Assembly: GCF_028548475.1 (NCBI RefSeq)
Contig: NZ_JAQQLE010000008.1
Span: forward strand, 113,278 to 177,277
DNA length: 64,000 bases
Reading direction: 5' to 3'
From: Vogesella margarita
Lineage (GTDB): Bacteria > Pseudomonadota > Gammaproteobacteria > Burkholderiales > Chromobacteriaceae
The notes beneath the pieces are model-generated. The model had not been told where the DNA came from. It saw only the letters and a list, made by a program, of their open reading frames with translations, and did no database searches. Made by a program: the position numbers and the translations under genes. Shown here piece by piece: positions 50,195 to 58,503 of the stretch. Position 1 is the stretch's first letter. Every line of letters starts with the position of its first letter.

Positions 50195-50844
50195 TGAGCG
50201 AGCTGCCTGATAACCTGCGGCCAACCCTGGCCGCCACACACGGTTCGCCGCTGCTGAAGCGCCTGTTCGACCTGATCGCGGTGCTGGCCGGGCTGTGGCT
50301 GATCTGGCCGCTGCTGCTGCTGATCGCGCTGTGGGTGAAGCTGGATTCGCCGGGGCCGGTGTTCTTCCGCCAGGTGCGGGTAGGGCGCGGCGGCCAGCTG
50401 TTCCGCATCCACAAGTTCCGCACCATGCAGATCAATGCCGAAGCCGCCGGCCAGCTGACGGTGGGCGCCGACGCCCGCGTCACCCGCGCCGGTCGCCTGC
50501 TGCGCAAGACCAAGCTGGACGAGCTGCCGCAGCTGCTGGACGTGCTGTTCGGCGACATGAGCCTGGTCGGCCCGCGCCCGGAGGTGCCGAAGTATGTGGC
50601 GCTTTATCCGGCGCGGGTGAAGGAGGTCGTGCTGTCGGTACGCCCCGGCATTACCGACTGGGCGTCGATCCGCATGATCGACGAGAACGAGCTGCTCGGC
50701 AAAGCGGCGGATGCGGAAAAGATGTATATCGAATCGATCCTGCCGCAGAAGCTGGATTACTACCTGCAATACGCGCGCAGCTACACGCTGTGGGGCGATG
50801 TGCAGATCATCCTTGCCACCTTGCTGAAGATCGTGTCGCGCTAG
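50194..50844 (+). CDS. Monotopic phosphoglycosyl transferase (initiating sugar transferase)
   Basis: 216 residues. A single hydrophobic re-entrant helix (residues about 24-49) precedes LDSPGPVFFRQVRVGRGGQLFRIHKFRTM, and the catalytic pair D109-E110 lies in KLDELPQLLDVLFGDMSLVGPRPE. It transfers a phospho-sugar to undecaprenyl phosphate and starts each repeat unit. Its neighbours make it likely that the sugar is a bacillosamine-type residue. A dispersed-repeat copy is in codons 8-12. Confidence 0.93.
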   Translation: MSELPDNLRPTLAATHGSPLLKRLFDLIAVLAGLWLIWPLLLLIALWVKLDSPGPVFFRQVRVGRGGQLFRIHKFRTMQINAEAAGQLTVGADARVTRAGRLLRKTKLDELPQLLDVLFGDMSLVGPRPEVPKYVALYPARVKEVVLSVRPGITDWASIRMIDENELLGKAADAEKMYIESILPQKLDYYLQYARSYTLWGDVQIILATLLKIVSR

Positions 50845-50881
50845 GCTTTCGGCCCTGTCTGCGGCCAACCTTGGGAACAAC

Positions 50882-52771
50882 ATGCTGGAAAAACTGCTGT
50901 CCTTCTCGCGCCACCACAAGATGGCGCTGTTGATGCTGCTGGATGCGTTGCTGCTGCCGCTGGCGCTGTGGAGCGCGGTGCTGCTGCGCCTGGGTGGCAA
51001 CTGGGACCCGAAGCTGGATCCGTACCTGTGGATTTTCGCGGTGCCGCCGCTGTGGGTGCTGCCGATCTTCATCAAGCTGGGGCTGTATCGCGCGGTGCTG
51101 AAATTCCTCGACGATCGCATCGTGTACACCGTGTTCGTCGGCGTGTCGCTGTCGGTGCTGCTGCTGATGGCGGTGATCCTGATGGCCGGCATCGCGCCGT
51201 TTCCGCGTACCGCCATCGTGATCTTCTGGGTGTTCGCGATGGCCTATATCGGCGGCAGCCGCTTTTTCCTGCGCGGCATCGTGCGTCGCATCGACGCGCT
51301 GGACGCGCCGCGGCGGCCGGTGATCATCTACGGCGCCGGCCGTGCCGGGCTGCAGCTGATGGCGGCGCTGCACGAGGGCCGCGAATACCGGCCGCTGGCC
51401 TTTGTCGATGACAACCCGCAGCTGTGGCGCCGCACCTTCCGCGGCCTGACGGTGCATGATCCGCTGACCCTGCCGCAGTTGCTGAAGGACACCGAGGCCG
51501 AGGCCATCCTGCTGGCGATGCCGTCGGCCAGCCGCGGCCGCCACCGCCAGATCCTGGAACAGCTGGAAACCCTGCACGTGCCGATCAAGCGCCTGCCGGG
51601 GATGGCCGATCTGGTGTCCGGCGAGGTGCGGGTGGAAGAACTGCGCGAGGTGGAGATCGACGACGTGCTCGGCCGCGACCAGGTGCCGCCGCAGCCGGAG
51701 CTGCTGGCCGCCAATATCCGCGGCAAGGTGGTGATGGTCACCGGCGCCGGTGGCTCCATCGGTTCCGAACTGTGCCGCCAGATCGTGAAGAACCGTCCGG
51801 CGCGCATCGTGCTGTTCGAGCTGAGTGAATACGCGCTGTACGCGATCGACCAGGAGCTGGCGCGGCTGGCGCCGGCGGTGGCGCGCACGCCGGTGCTGGG
51901 CAGCGTCACCGATGGCGCGCGGCTGGGCTCGGTGCTGCAGGCGTTCGCGGTGGAGACGGTGTACCACGCGGCGGCTTATAAACATGTGCCGATGGTGGAG
52001 CACAATCCGGTGGCCGGCATCGTCAACAACGCCTTCGGCACCGACAGCTGCGCGCAGGCGGCACAGGAGGCCGGCGTCGCCACCTTCGTGCTGATTTCCA
52101 CTGATAAAGCCGTGCGGCCAACCAACGTGATGGGCGCCAGCAAGCGTCTGGCCGAGCTGACACTGCAGGCGCGCCACGCCGCCGGCAGCCGCACCCGTTT
52201 CGTGATGGTGCGCTTCGGCAACGTGCTGGGCAGCTCCGGCTCGGTGGTGCCGCTGTTCAAGCAGCAGATCGCCGCAGGCGGGCCGGTGACGCTGACCCAT
52301 CCGGACATCACTCGCTACTTCATGACCATCCCCGAGGCGGCGCAGCTGGTGATCCAGGCCGGCGCGATGGGCGAGGGCGGCGACGTGTTCGTGCTGGACA
52401 TGGGCGAGCCGGTGAAGATCATGGATCTGGCGCGGCGCATGATCCACCTGTCCGGGCTGGAGGTGCGCGACGACTACCATCCGCACGGCGACATCGAGAT
52501 CCGCTGCACCGGCCTGCGTCCGGGCGAGAAGCTGTACGAGGAGCTGCTGATCGGTGACGGCGTGTTGGCCACCGACCATCCGCGCATCATGCGCGCGCAG
52601 GAATACCACCTGCCGCCGGCGGAGCTGGCCGGCCACCTGGCGGTCTTGCGCGACGCCTGCGCCGCACTGGACGCGCCGCGTGCCTTTGCCGAGCTGCAAC
52701 AGGTGGTGCACGAATTCAAGGCGGCGGCGCATACCGCCGACTGGGTGGCGCAGGCCGCCAGCGGCGACTGA
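50882..52771 (+). CDS. UDP-N-acetylglucosamine 4,6-dehydratase, WbpM/PglF/CapD type
   Basis: 629 residues. Four membrane helices in the first 130 residues, a CoA-binding-like Rossmann domain (YGAGRAGLQLM near 150), then the SDR domain with TGAGGSIG at 287-294. STDKA is at 406-410, and M417-xxx-K421 replaces the usual YxxxK, the known signature of this subfamily. It makes UDP-4-keto-6-deoxy-GlcNAc for the aminotransferase. Dispersed-repeat copies stand before the gene (50860) and inside it (52113). Confidence 0.94.
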   Translation: MLEKLLSFSRHHKMALLMLLDALLLPLALWSAVLLRLGGNWDPKLDPYLWIFAVPPLWVLPIFIKLGLYRAVLKFLDDRIVYTVFVGVSLSVLLLMAVILMAGIAPFPRTAIVIFWVFAMAYIGGSRFFLRGIVRRIDALDAPRRPVIIYGAGRAGLQLMAALHEGREYRPLAFVDDNPQLWRRTFRGLTVHDPLTLPQLLKDTEAEAILLAMPSASRGRHRQILEQLETLHVPIKRLPGMADLVSGEVRVEELREVEIDDVLGRDQVPPQPELLAANIRGKVVMVTGAGGSIGSELCRQIVKNRPARIVLFELSEYALYAIDQELARLAPAVARTPVLGSVTDGARLGSVLQAFAVETVYHAAAYKHVPMVEHNPVAGIVNNAFGTDSCAQAAQEAGVATFVLISTDKAVRPTNVMGASKRLAELTLQARHAAGSRTRFVMVRFGNVLGSSGSVVPLFKQQIAAGGPVTLTHPDITRYFMTIPEAAQLVIQAGAMGEGGDVFVLDMGEPVKIMDLARRMIHLSGLEVRDDYHPHGDIEIRCTGLRPGEKLYEELLIGDGVLATDHPRIMRAQEYHLPPAELAGHLAVLRDACAALDAPRAFAELQQVVHEFKAAAHTADWVAQAASGD

Positions 52772-52787
52772 AGCGGCCACGCCCCAC

Positions 52788-52822
52788 ACCGCCCGTCATG
52801 CTGGCCATGACGGGCGGTTTTT
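52788..52822 (+). terminator. Terminator of the polysaccharide locus
   Basis: ACCGCCCGTCATG pairs with CATGACGGGCGGT around CTGGC, then TTTTTCT. It lies 16 bases after the dehydratase stop and closes the cluster. Confidence 0.9.
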
Positions 52823-52955
52823 CTATGGCCGCGCGGCGGGGGTAGGGTGTTCGGAAATCCGGATGCCGTTTGGGTGGCTGTTCGATTTGCCGAGTGTACG
52901 GCTTTTCATGACGTGTGTATGCCTTGTAAATCAAGGGTTTGCCCGTGATGCGGGC

Positions 52956-52971
52956 TGGCACGGTCTGTGCT
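52956..52971 (+). promoter_or_regulatory. Sigma54-like promoter upstream of dctA
   Basis: TGGCAC, five bases, GTGCT: GG and GC are separated by ten bases as required for the -24/-12 elements; one mismatch to TTGC. It is about 100 bases before dctA. In rhizobia and pseudomonads dctA is driven by sigma54 and DctD, so this fits, but no activator gene is in the window. Confidence 0.6.
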
Positions 52972-53068
52972 GTAGGGGCTGCCAATAGTAAACGGCACGC
53001 CAGATGCCGTACGCCGGCCTGGCCGGAACCACGAAAGTGTTATTGACCCTCATATGCATGGAGTCCCC

Positions 53069-54382
53069 GTGAAACTCAATCGACTGACAACGATGATCCT
53101 GGCCGCAATGGTTCTGGGCATCATCACCGGTTATGCCTGGCGCGAGATGGCCGGCAGCCCGGAAGCCATCAAATCCTTTGCCGACAATCTGTCCGTTCTG
53201 ACCGACATCTTCCTGCGTCTGATCAAGATGATCATTGCGCCGCTGGTGTTCTCCACCCTGGTGGTCGGCATTGCACGCATGGGCGACTCCGCTACCGTTG
53301 GCCGCATCGGCGCCAAGGCGATGGGCTGGTTCGTGACCGCATCGCTGGTATCGCTGATGCTGGGCCTGGTGATGGTCAACCTGCTGAAGCCGGGTGTCGG
53401 CCTCAGCCTGCCGCTGCCGGACATTACCGCCAGCTCCGGCATCGAGAAGGGCGCGCTGACGCTGAAGGACTTCATCAGCCACCTGATTCCGAAGAGCGTG
53501 TTCGACGCGATGGCCAAGAACGAGATCCTCGCCATCGTGGTGTTCTCGCTGTTCTTCGGCACCGGTGCCGCCGCCATCGGCGACAAGGCCAAGGGTCTGA
53601 TCGACGCCATCGACGCCGTGGCACACATCATGCTGAAGGTCACCGGCTACGTGATGAACTTCGCACCGTTCGCGGTATTTGCCGCCATCGCCGGCATGGT
53701 GGCCAAGGAAGGCCTCGGCATCCTGTCCACCTACGGCAGCTTCATGGCGCAGTTCTACATGTCGCTGGGCCTGCTGTGGCTGGCGCTGCTGGCCATGGGC
53801 GCGATCTTCCTGAAAGGCCGTGTCATCGAGCTGCTGCGCGCGGTGCGCGAGCCGGCGCTGCTGGCGTTCTCCACTGCCAGCTCCGAGGCCGCCTATCCGA
53901 AAACCCTGGATCGCCTGAAGCGCTTCGGCTGCTCCGACCGCATTGCCAGCTTCGTGCTGCCGATGGGCTACTCGTTCAACCTCGACGGCTCGATGATGTA
54001 CTGCACCTTCGCGACCATCTTCATCGCCCAGGCCTACGGTATCGACCTGACGCTGTCGCAGGAAATCACCATGCTGCTGATCCTGATGGTGACGTCCAAG
54101 GGCATGGCCGGTGTGCCGCGCGCCTCGCTGGTGGTGATTGCCGCCACCCTGGCGCAGTTCAACATTCCGGAAGCCGGCCTGCTGCTGCTGCTGGGCGTCG
54201 ACCACTTCCTGGACATGGGCCGTTCCGCCACCAACGTGCTGGGTAACGCCATCGCCGCCAGCGTGGTCGCCAAGACCGAGAAGCAGCTGACCGCCGCCCT
54301 GCCGCAACTGGACGACGATGACGATATCGAGCCGCAGGGCCGTGACGTCGAGCTGCAACCGGCAATGGCCAAGCAAGGCTGA
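53069..54382 (+). CDS. dctA: C4-dicarboxylate:cation symporter, DctA/GltP family
   Basis: 437 residues from GTG 53069 (MKLNRLTTMILAAMVLG), six bases after GGAG; the ATG at 53054 lacks a ribosome-binding site. Eight membrane helices and two hairpins of the DAACS fold; the serine-rich tip is STASSEAAYP and the substrate loop is MGYSFNLDGSMMY. Likely substrates are succinate, fumarate, malate or aspartate; glutamate is the alternative. aspA 1.5 kb downstream supports the dicarboxylate role. Confidence 0.88.
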   Translation: MKLNRLTTMILAAMVLGIITGYAWREMAGSPEAIKSFADNLSVLTDIFLRLIKMIIAPLVFSTLVVGIARMGDSATVGRIGAKAMGWFVTASLVSLMLGLVMVNLLKPGVGLSLPLPDITASSGIEKGALTLKDFISHLIPKSVFDAMAKNEILAIVVFSLFFGTGAAAIGDKAKGLIDAIDAVAHIMLKVTGYVMNFAPFAVFAAIAGMVAKEGLGILSTYGSFMAQFYMSLGLLWLALLAMGAIFLKGRVIELLRAVREPALLAFSTASSEAAYPKTLDRLKRFGCSDRIASFVLPMGYSFNLDGSMMYCTFATIFIAQAYGIDLTLSQEITMLLILMVTSKGMAGVPRASLVVIAATLAQFNIPEAGLLLLLGVDHFLDMGRSATNVLGNAIAASVVAKTEKQLTAALPQLDDDDDIEPQGRDVELQPAMAKQG

Positions 54383-54442
54383 TAGACTGCGCGTTTTGCG
54401 CTGCCGCCGTCCGGCGGCAGCGCGTCATTCCGGAGTCTTGCC

Positions 54443-54688
54443 ATGAGTCGCGACGAACGTTTCCTCAGCCACGCCCAGCTTGCCGAGCTGGCCCCGGCAC
54501 TGCAGCGCCAGCTGGATGACGAGTTCGGGGTCGAGCTGGGTGCGTTCGACGCGCAGTCGCTGCTGTTGTTCGTCGCCGCGCGCATCGGCCCGGCGATCTA
54601 CAACCGCGCACTGGCCGACGCCCGCAGCGCGCTGGATGCACGGATGGAATCGCTGCAGTCGGCGCTGTGGGAGCTGGAGCGCGACTGA
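54443..54688 (+). CDS. DUF2164 family protein
   Basis: 81 residues, acidic and helical; the family segment is IGPAIYNRALADARSALDARMESLQ. Function unknown. CGGAG precedes the ATG. It lies between dctA and the LysR gene and ends before a repeat-built terminator. Confidence 0.8.
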   Translation: MSRDERFLSHAQLAELAPALQRQLDDEFGVELGAFDAQSLLLFVAARIGPAIYNRALADARSALDARMESLQSALWELERD

Positions 54689-54710
54689 GCCGCGCTCGTT
54701 GATGTTTTGA

Positions 54711-54752
54711 AAAAGGTTGGCCGCATGATCACTCATGCGGCCAACCTTTTTT
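54711..54752 (+). terminator. Terminator formed by an inverted pair of the dispersed repeat
   Basis: AAAAGGTTGGCCGCATGA pairs with its exact complement over 18 bases around TCAC, ending in TTTTTT. It shows that the repeat pair has been recruited as a terminator, as uptake-sequence pairs are in Neisseria and Haemophilus. Confidence 0.9.
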
Positions 54753-54803
54753 GCGTGCGGCCGGCAGAGCGTTTACGCTGCAAGCCATCGCAGGAGGTGT
54801 GCT

Positions 54804-55715
54804 ATGGAAACCCGCTGGCTGGAAGACTTTCTGGTATTGGCCGAGACCGGCAGCTTTACCCGCTCCGCCGAATTGCGTCACCTGACGCAGCCGGCGTTCT
54901 CGCGCCGCATCAAGGCGCTGGAGCAGTGGCTGGGCGCCGACCTGATCGACCGCACCACCTGGCCGACGCGGCTGACGCCGGCCGGCGAGCTGCTGCTGGA
55001 CAAGGCGCGGCAGCTGGTCGGCGAGCTGTCCAGCACCCGCACCCTGCTGCGCGGGCTGCACGCGGCGGACGGCACCACGCTGACGCTGGCGGTGCCGCAC
55101 ACGCTGTCGTTCGGCTTCGTGCCGCGCTGGCTGGCGGACGAGCGTGCGGCGCTGGGCGAGGTGTCGTGGCGACTCTTGGCGCACAACGTGCACGACGCGG
55201 TGGTGGCGCTGGTGGAGGGCAATGCCGACCTGCTGCTGTGTTACCACCATCCGCGCCATCCGGTGGAGCTGAGCGCCGGCCGCTTTCCCGGCCTGCGCTT
55301 GGGTAGCGAGACGCTGGGGCCGTTCGCGCGCGCCATGCCCGACGGCCAGCCGCAGTGGCAGCTGCCCGGCAGCAGCGCCGCGCCGCTGCCTTTCCTCGGC
55401 TACGGCCCGAATGCCTACTTCCGGCGCATGACCGACCTGATCCTGGAGCGGGCGCCAGCGGTGTGCGCGCTGCGGCAGTGCTTCGAGACCGACATGGCCG
55501 AGGGGCTGAAGGCGATGGTGCTGGAAGGGCACGGTGTCGCCTTCCTGCCGCACAGCGCAGTGCAGCGCGAGCTGGCGGTCGGCCAGTTGTGTGCCGCGGG
55601 CGGCGAGCAGTGGACGCTGCCGATGGAGATCCGCGTCTACCGCGACGCGCGGCGCGAACTGCCGGCGCTGGACGCGCTGTGGCAGCAGCTGGCGGCGCGC
55701 TATCCGGCGGTGTAG
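54804..55715 (+). CDS. LysR-type transcriptional regulator
   Basis: 303 residues from the ATG at 54804, preceded by AGGAGG. The N-terminal winged helix-turn-helix (METRWLEDFLVLAETGSFTRSAELRHLTQPAFSRRIKALEQWLG) is clear; the C-terminal domain binds an unknown effector. Between dctA and aspA, so these are plausible targets, but it has the same direction rather than the classic divergent layout. Confidence 0.92.
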   Translation: METRWLEDFLVLAETGSFTRSAELRHLTQPAFSRRIKALEQWLGADLIDRTTWPTRLTPAGELLLDKARQLVGELSSTRTLLRGLHAADGTTLTLAVPHTLSFGFVPRWLADERAALGEVSWRLLAHNVHDAVVALVEGNADLLLCYHHPRHPVELSAGRFPGLRLGSETLGPFARAMPDGQPQWQLPGSSAAPLPFLGYGPNAYFRRMTDLILERAPAVCALRQCFETDMAEGLKAMVLEGHGVAFLPHSAVQRELAVGQLCAAGGEQWTLPMEIRVYRDARRELPALDALWQQLAARYPAV

Positions 55716-55734
55716 CGCGGTGCAATCCGCTATT

Positions 55735-55770
55735 GCGGCCAACCTTTGTGGCAAGGTTGGCCGCATTTTA
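55735..55770 (+). terminator. Terminator formed by an inverted pair of the dispersed repeat
   Basis: TGCGGCCAACCTT and AAGGTTGGCCGCA flank TGTGGC, followed by TTTTATTGTC. It lies 19 bases after the LysR stop. Confidence 0.85.
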
Positions 55771-55908
55771 TTGTCTTTTGGGTGTGTGTTGCCGGCACGA
55801 TGGATGATCATGCAAATCCTGCATCATCCCATCGCCATTCGGAATTGGTCGGGGCTGTCATGGCGGCGCTACAGTGGCGGCCATCCTTCCTCACACAAGA
55901 ACCACACC

Positions 55909-57312
55909 ATGTCGACCCGTCTTGACCACGATCTGCTTGGCGACCGCGAGGTCCCGGCCCACGTTTACTGGGGTGTGCATACCCTGCGCGCCATCGAGAA
56001 CTTCCCGATTACCGGCCAGACCATCGCCAGCTACGGCGACCTGATCCGCGCACTGGCGGTGATCAAGCAGGCTGCCGCGCTGGCCAACCACCAGCTGGGT
56101 CTGCTGGACGGCAAGCACAAGGATGCCATCGTGCTGGCGTGCGAGGAAATCCGTGCCGGCAAGCTGCACGACCAGTTCGTGGTCGACGTGATCCAGGGCG
56201 GTGCCGGCACCTCCACCAACATGAACGCCAACGAAGTGATCGCCAACCGCGCGCTGGAGATCATGGGTCACGCCAAGGGCGAGTATCAGCACCTGCACCC
56301 GAACGAGCACGTGAACATGGGGCAGAGCACCAATGACGTGTACCCGACCGCACTGCGTCTGGCGACCTTCTGGGGCGTGCAGCGCCTGCTGGCGGCGATG
56401 GCGCGCCTGCGCGACAGCTTCGACGACAAGGCCGATGAATTTTCCGACGTGCTGAAGATGGGCCGCACCCAGCTGCAGGACGCGGTGCCGATGACCCTGG
56501 GCCAGGAATTCCGCACCTATGCAGTGATGCTAGGCGAGGACGAGCAGCGCCTGTACGAAGCCAGCGCGCTGATGCTGGAGATCAACCTCGGCGCCACCGC
56601 CATCGGCACCGGCATCACCGCGCATCCGGACTACACGCCGCTGGTGTGCGAGAAGTTGTCGGCGCTGACCGGCATCGCGCTGCAGACCGCGCCCAACCTG
56701 ATCGAGGCCACCCAGGACTGCGGCGCCTTCGTGCAGCTGTCCGGCGTGCTCAAGCGCGTGGCGGTGAAGCTGTCCAAGAGCTGCAATGACCTGCGCCTGT
56801 TGTCCTCCGGCCCGCGTGCAGGCCTCGGCGAGATCAACCTGCCGGCGCGTCAGGCCGGCTCGTCCATCATGCCGGGCAAGGTCAATCCGGTGATTCCGGA
56901 GGTGGTGACCCAGGTCGCGTACGAGGTGATCGGCAACGACATGACCGTCACCATGGCGGCCGAGGCCGGCCAGCTGCAGCTGAACGCCTTCGAGCCGGTG
57001 ATCGCCTACAGCCTGTTCCGCAGCGTCAGCCACCTGACCGCGGCCTGCGACACGCTGCGCGAAAACTGCGTGGTCGGCATCACCGCCAACCGCGACTACC
57101 TGCTGGAAACCGTGCACCGCTCCGTCGGTCTGGTGACGGCACTGAACCCGTATATCGGCTACGCCGCCGCCACCGAAGTGGCGACCGAGGCGCACGCCAA
57201 CGGCGGCAGCGTCTACGACATCGTGCTGCGTCGCGGCCTGCTGACGCGCGAGCAGCTGGACAAGCTGCTGCAGCCGGAAGCGTTGACCAGCCCGCGCTGG
57301 GTCAGCCTGTAA
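55909..57312 (+). CDS. aspA: Aspartate ammonia-lyase
   Basis: 467 residues from the ATG at 55909; no good ribosome-binding site is seen. The fumarase/aspartase signature GSSIMPGKVN is at 317-326 with the catalytic serine S318; QGGAGTSTNMNANEV and GQSTNDVYPT are also intact. It interconverts aspartate with fumarate and ammonia in the cytosol. With dctA it could feed aspartate carbon into the TCA cycle. FumC is the main alternative but the N-terminus favours aspartase. Confidence 0.92.
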   Translation: MSTRLDHDLLGDREVPAHVYWGVHTLRAIENFPITGQTIASYGDLIRALAVIKQAAALANHQLGLLDGKHKDAIVLACEEIRAGKLHDQFVVDVIQGGAGTSTNMNANEVIANRALEIMGHAKGEYQHLHPNEHVNMGQSTNDVYPTALRLATFWGVQRLLAAMARLRDSFDDKADEFSDVLKMGRTQLQDAVPMTLGQEFRTYAVMLGEDEQRLYEASALMLEINLGATAIGTGITAHPDYTPLVCEKLSALTGIALQTAPNLIEATQDCGAFVQLSGVLKRVAVKLSKSCNDLRLLSSGPRAGLGEINLPARQAGSSIMPGKVNPVIPEVVTQVAYEVIGNDMTVTMAAEAGQLQLNAFEPVIAYSLFRSVSHLTAACDTLRENCVVGITANRDYLLETVHRSVGLVTALNPYIGYAAATEVATEAHANGGSVYDIVLRRGLLTREQLDKLLQPEALTSPRWVSL

Positions 57313-57332
57313 GTTTGTAGGTCCCTGTTTAG

Positions 57333-57373
57333 GGCGTCCCGTGCGGTTTGCTGCACGGCGACGCCTTTTTTTT
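57333..57373 (+). terminator. Terminator after aspA
   Basis: GGCGTC-CCGTGC pairs with GCACGG-C-GACGCC with one bulge, followed by eight T residues. Confidence 0.9.
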
Positions 57374-57460
57374 CGTGCCGATCCGCCGAGGGGACGGGCC
57401 GCCGGGTGTGGCCATGTGATCGAAGTGCCTTGGCAAGGCGGCGGAAGCGGTTTATACCGA

Positions 57461-57479
57461 TTTTGTGCATTGCACAAAA
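57461..57479. promoter_or_regulatory. Perfect 9-bp inverted repeat just before a small gene
   Basis: TTTTGTGCA and TGCACAAAA flank a single T. The right arm ends one base before the GGAG of the next gene. Either an operator or an RNA hairpin hiding the ribosome-binding site. Confidence 0.6.
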
Positions 57480-57489
57480 AGGAGCTCCC

Positions 57490-57840
57490 ATGATCCCGCC
57501 CCTGTTGCCCTTGCTGCTGGCGGTCAACGCCGTGTTGCCGGCCCTGTGCCGGCGCCAGTGTCACAGCAGCTTTGCCCTGTGGCATTCGCTGCTGTTTTTC
57601 GGCTGGCGCACCCTGCAGTCCGGTGCGCCGTGGCCGCAGCAGTACCAGCGCCTGCAACGCCGCGGCGAGGCGGACTGGCTGGCGTGGCAGCACGAACAGC
57701 TGGCACTGTGCCAGACGCTGGCGGCGGCCGGCGATTCGTTGCCGCTGTGCGGCCAACCTTGGTCACGTGCGCCGCGGCTGTACCGGCACCTGGCCGATGG
57801 CCTGCTGCTGTACGCGCGGCGCCGGCTGACCACGCCCTGA
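57490..57840 (+). CDS. Small protein of unknown function
   Basis: 116 residues from the ATG at 57490, five bases after GGAG. The first 16 residues are hydrophobic (MIPPLLPLLLAVNAVLPAL) and the rest is rich in Q, R, W and L. No family recognised. A dispersed-repeat copy at 57748-57761. The good ribosome-binding site and upstream palindrome support a real gene. Confidence 0.65.
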   Translation: MIPPLLPLLLAVNAVLPALCRRQCHSSFALWHSLLFFGWRTLQSGAPWPQQYQRLQRRGEADWLAWQHEQLALCQTLAAAGDSLPLCGQPWSRAPRLYRHLADGLLLYARRRLTTP

Positions 57841-58005
57841 GAAGCGATTCACGATCTGCTGCGCCCTGATATCCAAGTGGCTGGTCCTGCGTCGGCATTG
57901 GCCAAAACATGCGTATCGATATCAGCATCAACGGCGATTTTTTGGCTCGCTCCACCTGATCTGACTTTGGCTTGCGAGATCGTGAGCCGGTTCTGACGCG
58001 CATAG

Positions 58006-58035
58006 AAAAACGCCTCCGCGTGCGGAGGCGTTTTT
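58006..58035. terminator. Bidirectional terminator
   Basis: AAAAACGCCTCCG and CGGAGGCGTTTTT flank CGTG. It serves both the small + strand gene and yggL on the minus strand. Confidence 0.85.
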
Positions 58036-58060
58036 CATGGCGCCAGGGTTGGCCGCGGTC

Positions 58061-58420
58061 TTACCAGGCGCTGTGCCACACGTCCAGCAGCTCGCTGCAC
58101 TCCACATCGCTGACTTCGGCGCGTGCCTGCAGCCAGGCGTTCAGCGCGGTGCGCATCTCGGCGGTGACCGCCACGCCGTTGACCGGGAACACGATGCCGT
58201 CCAGCTGGCCGTCGCTGAAGTGGCCGCCGAAGCTGACACCGTGCTGCTCGACCGCGTCCAGCCAGGCATCCAGCAGGCCGTCGTGGGCGCCGGCAGCGGC
58301 GTCTTCTTTCAGGTTGGCGATCACGGTAAAGCCCAGTTCCTGGAACTCACCAACGCGCAGCTTCTTGCGCTGGCGGGGTTTCAGGCGTTTCAGGCGCTGG
58401 CGGGAATTGGCATTGATCAT
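58061..58420 (-). CDS. yggL: YggL-like ribosome-associated protein
   Basis: 119 residues from the ATG at 58420 with GGAG eight bases upstream. A basic N-terminus (SRQRLKRLKPRQRKKLRVGEFQELGF) and a C-terminal FPVNGVAVTAEMRTALNAWL match the YggL/DUF469 family, which associates with the large ribosomal subunit. Confidence 0.85.
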   Translation of the reverse strand: MINANSRQRLKRLKPRQRKKLRVGEFQELGFTVIANLKEDAAAGAHDGLLDAWLDAVEQHGVSFGGHFSDGQLDGIVFPVNGVAVTAEMRTALNAWLQARAEVSDVECSELLDVWHSAW

Positions 58421-58442
58421 GGTGATATCTCCAGGGTAAGTA

Positions 58443-58475
58443 CGGACAGGGCGCGATGATAACGCGCCCTGTCCG
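58443..58475. repeat. Strong 13-bp hairpin between ubiD and yggL
   Basis: CGGACAGGGCGCG and CGCGCCCTGTCCG pair perfectly around ATGATAA. No T-run follows on either strand, so it is not a standard terminator. It may be an RNA processing or stability element. Confidence 0.7.
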
Positions 58476-58503
58476 GGGGAACACAATTATTTGCGGCGGC
58501 GTA

